Of a stretch of 5,606 bases of DNA, positions 1 to 5,606 are shown one piece after another. A program made the position numbers and the translations under genes. The notes beneath the pieces were generated by a model. That model did no database searches and had not been told where the DNA came from. It worked only from the letters and a program-made list of their open reading frames with translations. The stretch is taken from positions 1-5,606 of the forward strand of contig CAYGRM010000424.1 of assembly GCA_964352225.1 (NCBI GenBank). Reading direction: 5' to 3'. This DNA comes from CAJQQY01 sp964352225 (GTDB lineage: Bacteria; Bacteroidota; Bacteroidia; Chitinophagales; Saprospiraceae). Numbering within the stretch: the stretch's first letter is position 1; the number at the start of each line of letters is the position of its first letter.

Positions 1-74
1 CAACTAAATAAAAACGCTGTTGCAAGTACTCCTACTAAAAAAGTGATTTTGGTTTTGAGATTAAAATTCATCAT
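1..74 (-). CDS. N-terminus of an exported or membrane-anchored protein (partial, runs off left edge)
   Basis: Only about 24 codons are visible. Read on the minus strand from the ATG at 74, they give MMNFNLKTKITFLVGV followed by LATAFLFS, and the next codon begins TG. Two lysines followed by an uninterrupted hydrophobic stretch form a typical signal peptide or N-terminal membrane anchor. If the cut codon is TGT or TGC, the end would read LFSC, an acceptable lipoprotein lipobox; that is inference because the codon is incomplete. There are two adjacent ATG codons (74-72 and 71-69), and either could be the start. The upstream sequence is A-rich with no Shine-Dalgarno motif, as is usual in Bacteroidota. 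The gene lies beyond the terminator at 117-157, so it probably has its own promoter, although I see no convincing one. Its function cannot be assigned. Confidence 0.55.
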   Translation of the reverse strand, partial: MMNFNLKTKITFLVGVLATAFLFS

Positions 75-116
75 TTTTATTTTTTATATTCGATTGATAA
101 TCAAGGCTTTAAAATA

Positions 117-157
117 AAAAAAAGTCTATAACTTCAAACCAGTTATAGACTTTTTTT
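117..157 (-). terminator. Intrinsic terminator after the guaA-lipoprotein operon
   Basis: The arms 117-133 and 141-157 are perfectly complementary over 17 bp with a 7-base loop (134-140). The core of the stem is GTCTATAACT, and it is flanked by seven A on one side and seven T on the other, so it reads as a hairpin plus U-tract in both directions. It begins 21 bases past the stop codon of the minus-strand lipoprotein gene, which makes that operon the obvious client. Because it is symmetrical it could also stop plus-strand transcription, but no plus-strand gene is visible to its left. Confidence 0.85.
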
Positions 158-178
158 ATTGCAAAAATTCTGTAGTAA

Positions 179-1624
179 TTAGTTTACCTTTTGAAAATAA
201 TAATCTTCAAATTTTAAAATATTTACATATTTATTTTCAATATAATTTATTTTATCAAAACGCTCATTAGCAGCGTCTTCAGGAGTGACATTTCTTTCAA
301 ATTCAAATTTAGTTGACATCATTTGATCCGTTTCTGTATCAATTACATCTTTAAAATAAATTCCATTCTTCATCAATTGTCTTCCGAAATATAAAGATAT
401 ATCATATCCTCTGAAAGCATCCTCATCAGGTATTGTACCATATTGCTCATAGAATTTTCTGATAAAATCTTTGATTTTGGTATCGTCTTTATTAACGAAA
501 TTGGCACTACTTACATGCAGTTTCAAATTTTCAAAATAATCAAATGATATTCGCTCGAACTCCATCCAGCGAGGCATTCCATAAACAACCACCTCATTTC
601 TTCCTTTAGCAATTTCAATTTGCCTCATGATATTACTGACAAAGGTTTCATTCGAATAAGAAGGAACAATAAAAACAGTCGTTTGGTCTTTTTTGATGTA
701 GGAAAGGAAATCAAGTTCTCCAAATTCTTGAGCAATTTTTGAATCAATTCTATATTCTTTTAAAGGCTTCGAGTTGCTTCCTGAAATTGACCGGTGAATA
801 TCTTGGAAATATTTTAATCTACTGATCTCCACATCTTTATCTCTCACTACTAATACTATTTGCTCTGGAGAATAATTATCTAAGGCATGCTTCATTATTG
901 CTTCACAATGACTTTGCAGACTTGGATTGACTTGAATATAAAATGGATTTTGAGAGGTAATATTTCCACTCGTATTTACTGGAGAAACTAACGTTTTTTG
1001 ATTCGTTTTGGCAAACTCTGCGGCTTTGTCCAATGGTTTCGTACTAAAAGGGCCAATAATTAAGTGAGCATTTTGTACGGCAGACCGATTCAAGGTTGAA
1101 TTCAATTCCGTTTCTGACCACTTAGTATCCATAACAGATATATTAAGGTTAGCACCTTCGTTGGACAGTTGATCTAACGCCATTTTTGCCCCTTCATAAA
1201 ATTGCAAAGCAGCGATAGAACTTGCATGAACTCCACCCTCCAAATCATTTACTTTATCCGCATTGAAAGGAATCATCATTGCGACATTGTAAGTACCTAA
1301 AATTCCAGTTCCACTATTATTACCTGAGTTTGGATCAGATGTATTTGGTTCCTCTTCTAAGTATTGAGATGGATCGGATTCGATTGGGTCATTCGCTGAG
1401 GAGCCTGCATCAGTCCATTCAACGGTATCCATCTTTCCAGTTACGTCAGTAGGAAATTCATAACGCCCAGTCTTTGGATTATATACTTTAATCCCTTCGG
1501 GAGTAACAATTTCGGGAGCTGGCGTATTGGTTTTACCACCTCCACAAGAAGTTAAGGAAGCTGAAGCTAAAATAATTACAAAAAAACTCAAATAAGAGAA
1601 CAGCTGGAAATCGGATTTTTTCAT
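179..1624 (-). CDS. Lipoprotein with periplasmic-binding-protein type 1 (LivK/LppC-like) domain
   Basis: This is a 481-residue envelope lipoprotein. Residues 1-27 are a signal peptide with an early lysine pair, a hydrophobic core (FFVIILA) and the lipobox LTSC, so Cys27 should be lipidated. The CGGGK that follows shows no obvious acidic surface-export signal. Residues 28-110 form a low-complexity linker rich in Pro, Gly, Ser, Asn and acidic residues. From about 111 a periplasmic-binding type 1 fold begins: first strand YNVAMMIPF (112-120), LIIGP (188-192), LVSPVNTS (212-219), QIVLVVRDK (255-263), VFIVPS (317-322) and VVVYGMP (345-351). This is the pattern of ABC-type amino-acid receptors and of the LppC/LpoA-like lipoproteins; the ligand is unknown. 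No permease or ATPase gene is nearby, which favours a structural or regulatory role over transport, but this is inference. From memory, related Bacteroidota proteins often carry LysM repeats; none is visible here. The gene starts 12 bases after the guaA stop, so it is probably co-transcribed. Confidence 0.82.
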   Translation of the reverse strand: MKKSDFQLFSYLSFFVIILASASLTSCGGGKTNTPAPEIVTPEGIKVYNPKTGRYEFPTDVTGKMDTVEWTDAGSSANDPIESDPSQYLEEEPNTSDPNSGNNSGTGILGTYNVAMMIPFNADKVNDLEGGVHASSIAALQFYEGAKMALDQLSNEGANLNISVMDTKWSETELNSTLNRSAVQNAHLIIGPFSTKPLDKAAEFAKTNQKTLVSPVNTSGNITSQNPFYIQVNPSLQSHCEAIMKHALDNYSPEQIVLVVRDKDVEISRLKYFQDIHRSISGSNSKPLKEYRIDSKIAQEFGELDFLSYIKKDQTTVFIVPSYSNETFVSNIMRQIEIAKGRNEVVVYGMPRWMEFERISFDYFENLKLHVSSANFVNKDDTKIKDFIRKFYEQYGTIPDEDAFRGYDISLYFGRQLMKNGIYFKDVIDTETDQMMSTKFEFERNVTPEDAANERFDKINYIENKYVNILKFEDYYFQKVN

Positions 1625-1636
1625 TTCAATTTATGT

Positions 1637-3178
1637 TTATTCCCACTCAATTGTTGCGGGTGGTTTGGTACTTATATCATAAACAACACGATTGATACCT
1701 TTTACATTGTTGATAATTTCACTTGATACGATTGCCAAAAATTCGTGTGGTAATTTACTCCATTCAGCAGTCATTCCATCGAGGGAATTTACAGATCGAA
1801 GTGCCACAGTTTTTTCATAAGTTCTCTCATCTCCCATTACTCCTACTGACTGAACGGGCAACAACATCGTTCCTGCTTGCCACACTTTGTCATAAAGGTC
1901 GTGTTTCTTTAGATTTTTTATAAAAATATCATCTGCTTCTTGTAGCATTTTCACTTTCTCTTCGGTGATATCTCCTAAAATTCGAATACCTAAACCTGGC
2001 CCAGGGAAAGGGTGTCGATTCAAAATATTTTCTGGAATATTTAACTCTGCTCCCACTTTTCGAACTTCATCTTTGAACAACATTCTAAGCGGTTCAATTA
2101 TTTTCAGATTCAATTTTTCTGGCAAACCACCCACATTGTGGTGCGACTTAATTGTTACACTTGGGCCGTGAACTGAAATAGATTCAATCACATCTGGATA
2201 AATCGTTCCTTGTCCTAACCAAACGATATCTTCTAATTTGTTGGCTTCTTCTTCAAAGACTTCAATGAAAACTCGACCAATAATTTTCCGTTTTCCTTCA
2301 GGACTAGATTCACCTGCCAACTCATCCCAAAATCTTCGGCTCGCATCAACACCTACAATATTTAACCCCATATCTTTGTAGGAATGCAAGACTTCTTCAT
2401 ATTCATTTTTTCTCAACAATCCATTATCTACGAAAAAACAAATTAAGTTTTGCCCGATGGCCTGGTGTAAAAGCTCTGCTCCAACGGTCGAATCTACTCC
2501 CCCAGAAATCCCCATTAAAACTTTCTGATCGCCGATTTTATTTTTCAAATCTTGAATAGATTCCTCAACAAAAGAGGCAGGTGTCCAATTTCCATGACAA
2601 CCAGCAATGTCTATTAAAAAGTTTGATAGAATATCTTTCCCTTCCAAACTGTGGGTCACTTCTGGGTGAAATTGAATCGCATATACTGGTGCGTCAAAAG
2701 CACCTTCTTTGCTCTTAAATGCTGCAACTGGAATACTTTCTGTTCCTGCCAATATTTCGAACTGTTCAGGAAGTTCAGTAATCGTATCTCCATGAGACAT
2801 CCAAATTTGGCTATTTTCTGAAATCCCTTTAAAAAACGGATCATTAAAAAGTGGTGGATTTAATGATGCTTTTCCATATTCTCTCTTTTCAGAACGTTGT
2901 ACTTTACCTCCGTAATAATTGGCTAGATACTGTGCTCCATAGCATACCCCCAACAAAGGTTTTTTCCCAACAATCTTATCCAATTCTACTTGGAGTGCAT
3001 CTTCCTCTAATACAGAAAATGGGCTTCCTGAAAGTATGATCGCTTTGATGCTATCGTCTATTTCTGGAATTTTATTGAAGGGTACAATTTCGCTGTACAC
3101 ATTCAACTCACGAGTCCGCCGAGCAATTAACTGCGTGTATTGCGAACCAAAATCTAGGATTAATATTTTTTCAGTCAT
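1637..3178 (-). CDS. guaA: GMP synthase (glutamine-hydrolysing)
   Basis: GuaA converts XMP, ATP and glutamine to GMP in the cytoplasm, the last step of de novo guanine nucleotide synthesis. At 513 residues the protein is full length for the single-chain bacterial form. The N-terminal class I glutamine amidotransferase domain (about 1-195) starts with ILILDFGSQYTQLIARR and holds the nucleophile Cys79 in GVCYGAQ, plus His171 and Glu173 in QFHPEV, completing the triad. The ATP-pyrophosphatase domain carries the PP-loop SGGVDS at 225-230. It is followed by FVDNGLLR (249-256), LGQGTIYPDVIES (321-333) and the XMP-binding/dimerisation region with RHPFPGPGLGIRILG (388-402). The end, KPPATIEWE, is the canonical C-terminus. 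No key residue is missing. The start at 3178 gives the standard MTEKILILDF beginning. The gene is first in a two-gene operon with the lipoprotein gene, and a promoter element lies directly upstream of its ATG. Confidence 0.98.
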   Translation of the reverse strand: MTEKILILDFGSQYTQLIARRTRELNVYSEIVPFNKIPEIDDSIKAIILSGSPFSVLEEDALQVELDKIVGKKPLLGVCYGAQYLANYYGGKVQRSEKREYGKASLNPPLFNDPFFKGISENSQIWMSHGDTITELPEQFEILAGTESIPVAAFKSKEGAFDAPVYAIQFHPEVTHSLEGKDILSNFLIDIAGCHGNWTPASFVEESIQDLKNKIGDQKVLMGISGGVDSTVGAELLHQAIGQNLICFFVDNGLLRKNEYEEVLHSYKDMGLNIVGVDASRRFWDELAGESSPEGKRKIIGRVFIEVFEEEANKLEDIVWLGQGTIYPDVIESISVHGPSVTIKSHHNVGGLPEKLNLKIIEPLRMLFKDEVRKVGAELNIPENILNRHPFPGPGLGIRILGDITEEKVKMLQEADDIFIKNLKKHDLYDKVWQAGTMLLPVQSVGVMGDERTYEKTVALRSVNSLDGMTAEWSKLPHEFLAIVSSEIINNVKGINRVVYDISTKPPATIEWE

Positions 3179-3183
3179 GGGCG

Positions 3184-3191
3184 CAAAGATA
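3184..3191 (-). promoter_or_regulatory. Bacteroidota-type -7 promoter element of guaA
   Basis: On the minus strand this reads TATCTTTG, an exact match to the TAnnTTTG -7 element recognised by the primary sigma factor of Bacteroidota. Only five bases (CGCCC) separate it from the guaA ATG. Since transcription normally starts a few bases after this element, the mRNA would begin at or almost at the start codon. I do not see a clear TTG/TTTG -33 element about 20 bases further upstream, so the assignment rests on the -7 match and its position. Confidence 0.6.
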
Positions 3192-3320
3192 GTTTTTAGA
3201 ATTTGAAAATTTGAGGATTGATATTTGAATTTTAGGATAAAAAAAAGAATAGAATTTTTGATAAATAAGAATCAAAAGAAATTCATTTAGATTTTTTTTG
3301 AACCTCGTTATATTTATGGG

Positions 3321-3349
3321 TTAACTTTTTGGCATTTTCGTATTATAAT
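3321..3349 (+). promoter_or_regulatory. Possible promoter for the secreted protease gene (weak)
   Basis: This stretch contains TTAACT and TATAAT separated by 17 bases, and also a TTTG (3328-3331) ahead of the AT-rich segment. The first pair resembles a sigma-70 promoter of the E. coli type, which is not the usual Bacteroidota pattern. No clean TAnnTTTG with a correctly spaced TTTG was found between the two divergent genes. In sequence this AT-rich the match can arise by chance. If real, it would give a leader of about 60 bases before the ATG at 3417. Confidence 0.2.
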
Positions 3350-3416
3350 TTTTATAACATTAAAATTTAACTTATTTTTAAAATTTTAAAAGTCAATCAA
3401 TTAAAAACAAGTTTAC

Positions 3417-5606
3417 ATGCCTATTACATACAAAGTTCTTTTATTATTATCCCTTTTTATTGGTGGGATAAATTACAATTCCACAGCCCAAAAACAAGAA
3501 TGTGGCTCTGTTCTTCCTGAAAATTTTGAGCTTCAAAAAAATAAACATCCTGAACGGTTTCAGAAGTTTTTGAAAAACTTTGAAAGTGATTATTTGAATC
3601 GTCCCCCAACTGCAGGAAGTTGTATTAATGATATTCCAATGAAAGTTCATATAATTCGTAGAACAAATGGTACAGGAGGTTTGACAGTTGCTGAATTAAA
3701 TACTGCTATGACAACTTTGAACCTAAGATACGAAGCAGCTTGTATGGCTTTCTATGTTTGTGGTGCAATCAACTATATTGATGATGATCAATATTATAAT
3801 TTTGACCAATCTGATGAAACAGCTTTGACTAGTGCAAATAATGTAGCTAATGCAATCAATATTTATTATGCCAATTCTGTTGGAAATGGAGCATCTTCTT
3901 ATTGTGGATATGCCTATTACCCAGGTGGGCCGGATGTGATCATGATGGATAATAGTTGTGCACTTAATGGAAGTACACTTCCTCATGAGGTGGGGCATTT
4001 TTTTAATTTACCTCATACTCATAATGGTGGAAATGAGTTAGTCAATGGATCTAATTGTACTACTGCAGGAGATGGTTTCTGTGATACTCCAGCTGATCCT
4101 AATTTATCAGGAAATGTAAATTCTAGTTGTGTTTATACTGGTACTGCTACTGATGCAAATGGAGATTTGTATATTCCAGATCCAATCAACATAATGTCCT
4201 ATTCTCGTAAAGCATGTCGAACTTTTTTCTCTCCAGAACAACTCGCTGAAATAACTTATAATTCATTATTTGTACGTAATTATTTTGATTGTCCTGAGTT
4301 TGATGTTGATTTCACAGCAGATATTACTCAATCTTGTACTTCTCCCGTTACGGTTAATTTTACAGAATCCGCTGTGGGGGAAAGTTCATACGAATGGGAT
4401 TTTGATAATGATGGAACCATAGATGCAACAATTGCCAATCCCAGTCATACTTTTACAGCTGCAGGTAGTTACGAAGTGAATTTAACTGTTTCTGATGGAA
4501 CTAATTCCATTGCAAAAGTAAAAACAGCTTATATCGAAATCGGGTCTCAATCATTTCCTCACACAAGTGATCTTGATAATTTTACCGTTGCCTCAAATGC
4601 AACCGGATTTGAAAATGGATGGTCTGCAAGTCCAGCTGGAACTACCTCAGCTTATCGATGGAATACAAGAAGTGGCGAAACTCTATCACCCAACACAGGT
4701 CCTGCCGTAGATCAATCTTTAGGTAATGCATCAGGTATTTACATTTATTCTGAAGCTACCAATTATTCTACTGGAGATATCGCAGAATTAATTAGTCCTT
4801 GCTTAGATGTTCCAACAAGTGCGGCGGATCCAATTGTTAGTTTTTATTATCATATGTATGGAGCTGATATGGGTACATTACACATTGATTTGCACGATGG
4901 GACTTCTTGGATTAATGATATAACCACGGCAATTGTTGGCCAACAACAAGCTGCTATGACAGATCCTTGGATTGAAAAAACATTTGACATAACTGCCTAT
5001 AAAGGCTCTGCTATTCAAATCCGATTCCGTGCAGAACGTGGAAATGGTTACCGAAGTGATATGGCAATCGACAATTTACAATTATTGGAAGTAACACCAC
5101 TTCCTGTGGAGTTGATCAATTTTGAAGGGCAACCCAATTCAAAAGGAGAAAATATTTTATCTTGGCAAACTGCAAGTGAAGAAAATGCTGCTCATTTTTT
5201 ATTAGAACATTCGGAAGATGGTATTCAATTTGAATCGCTTGGCAAAGTTAGTGCAAATGGAAATACTACCTCATCAACAGATTATCGTTTTAGTCATTTT
5301 TTTCCATCCAACCCCGATAATTATTATCGACTAAAAATGGTTGATTTGGATGAATCTTTTGAATATTCTTCCATCATATATTTACCTTATTCCAAGCAAG
5401 AATCAACTATAGCTATTTTTCCAAATCCGAGTAACGGAAAATTCCTATTTAATCGATCTAAGAATAATCAGAATTGGGACTTAATGATTTATAATTCTAT
5501 TGGACAGTTGGTAAAAATAGCCATTTGGCAAGACGATGAAACTATTCATGAATTAGATTTGCAAAATTTTCCACCAGGAATTTATAGCGTGCAAATATTA
5601 AATAAA
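3417..5606 (+). CDS. Secreted M43/pappalysin-like zinc metalloprotease with PKD, MAM-like, Fn3-like and T9SS sorting domains (3' end cut off)
   Basis: The open frame covers 730 codons without a stop and leaves the window in frame. Residues 1-24 are a signal peptide (K6, core VLLLLSLFIGG, likely cut at STA/Q). The catalytic domain spans about 75-292. Its zinc motif HEVGHFFNLPH has ligands His190, His194 and His200 and catalytic Glu191; a metzincin Met-turn, NIMSYS, follows with Met260. This matches peptidase family M43, except that the usual Gly of HExxHxxGxxH is Asn197. Eleven cysteines lie between residues 29 and 292, suggesting disulfides. A PKD domain follows (about 297-375), with WDFDNDGTID at 327-336 resembling a calcium loop. 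Next come a MAM-like jelly roll (about 385-558; FENGW at 398, AIDN at 550), an Fn3-like domain starting PVEL (563-656), and a T9SS type A sorting tail from about 662 (FPNP at 668-671, PPGIYSVQI near the end). Roughly 5-15 residues are probably missing. The start is the first ATG after an in-frame stop at 3402-3404, with A-rich upstream sequence. The product should be exported through the outer membrane and released or surface-anchored; its substrate is unknown. Confidence 0.9.
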   Translation, partial: MPITYKVLLLLSLFIGGINYNSTAQKQECGSVLPENFELQKNKHPERFQKFLKNFESDYLNRPPTAGSCINDIPMKVHIIRRTNGTGGLTVAELNTAMTTLNLRYEAACMAFYVCGAINYIDDDQYYNFDQSDETALTSANNVANAINIYYANSVGNGASSYCGYAYYPGGPDVIMMDNSCALNGSTLPHEVGHFFNLPHTHNGGNELVNGSNCTTAGDGFCDTPADPNLSGNVNSSCVYTGTATDANGDLYIPDPINIMSYSRKACRTFFSPEQLAEITYNSLFVRNYFDCPEFDVDFTADITQSCTSPVTVNFTESAVGESSYEWDFDNDGTIDATIANPSHTFTAAGSYEVNLTVSDGTNSIAKVKTAYIEIGSQSFPHTSDLDNFTVASNATGFENGWSASPAGTTSAYRWNTRSGETLSPNTGPAVDQSLGNASGIYIYSEATNYSTGDIAELISPCLDVPTSAADPIVSFYYHMYGADMGTLHIDLHDGTSWINDITTAIVGQQQAAMTDPWIEKTFDITAYKGSAIQIRFRAERGNGYRSDMAIDNLQLLEVTPLPVELINFEGQPNSKGENILSWQTASEENAAHFLLEHSEDGIQFESLGKVSANGNTTSSTDYRFSHFFPSNPDNYYRLKMVDLDESFEYSSIIYLPYSKQESTIAIFPNPSNGKFLFNRSKNNQNWDLMIYNSIGQLVKIAIWQDDETIHELDLQNFPPGIYSVQILNK

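Noticed and set aside
75..116. Promoter for the left-edge gene
   Set aside because: TTGATT and TATAAA are present on the minus strand but are only about 10 bases apart, and no TAnnTTTG is found.
117..157. Inverted repeat as a mobile-element end or attachment site
   Set aside because: The perfect stem with A and T flanks, directly after an operon, is fully explained as an intrinsic terminator; there is no transposase, integrase or target duplication nearby.
1723..1923. Plus-strand open frame of 66 codons
   Set aside because: It lies wholly inside guaA on the opposite strand, and its translation shows no recognisable domain or start signal.
1965..2171. Plus-strand open frame of 68 codons
   Set aside because: Antisense to the conserved C-terminal half of guaA; its GPGKG-like string is a mirror of the PGPGLG region and not a real nucleotide-binding motif.
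2656..3039. Short open frames 2656-2844 (minus) and 2851-3039 (plus)
   Set aside because: Both overlap the glutaminase domain of guaA in other frames and have no independent support.
3179..3300. Purine riboswitch or leader regulatory RNA upstream of guaA
   Set aside because: The promoter element sits five bases from the ATG, and no paired structure resembling a purine aptamer is seen in this AT-rich stretch.
3447..3998. Minus-strand open frames 3447-3650 and 3723-3998
   Set aside because: Both are antisense to the protease gene, whose sense frame carries the zinc motif and signal peptide. The Ile/Cys-rich translations are typical of shadow frames.

Overview
The window looks like chromosomal DNA from a member of the Bacteroidota. 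The evidence is low GC, start codons preceded by A-rich sequence instead of Shine-Dalgarno motifs, a TAnnTTTG-type promoter element in front of guaA, a lipoprotein with a short serine/threonine lipobox, and a secreted protease ending in a type IX secretion (T9SS) sorting domain. The style of the PVEL/Fn3-like plus sorting-tail module resembles Saprospiria, Chitinophagia or Flavobacteriia, but the class cannot be fixed from this window.

Layout: at the left edge (1-74, minus strand) is the start of a gene that runs out of the window and encodes a membrane-targeted N-terminus. A strong 17-bp hairpin with flanking A and T runs (117-157) separates it from a two-gene minus-strand operon. That operon reads guaA (GMP synthase, 3178 to 1637) and then, after 12 bases, a 481-residue lipoprotein with a periplasmic-binding-protein type 1 fold (1624 to 179). 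A 238-bp AT-rich divergent intergenic region (3179-3416) carries the guaA promoter so close to the start codon that the mRNA is probably leaderless or nearly so. On the plus strand from 3417 to the right edge is a large secreted multidomain metalloprotease: signal peptide, M43/pappalysin-like catalytic domain, PKD domain, MAM-like jelly roll, Fn3-like domain and T9SS tail. It is cut off shortly before its natural C-terminus.

How the parts relate: GuaA makes GMP in the cytoplasm, while the downstream lipoprotein sits in the envelope. Their tight spacing and the terminator after the second gene argue for co-transcription, though no biochemical link is evident. The protease is divergently transcribed and is probably an independent unit exported across the outer membrane for extracellular or surface proteolysis. 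I see no RNA genes, CRISPR arrays, insertion sequences or attachment sites. No clearly new system is evident; the most distinctive points are the guaA-lipoprotein pairing, the near-leaderless guaA promoter, and the Gly-to-Asn change in the protease zinc motif.
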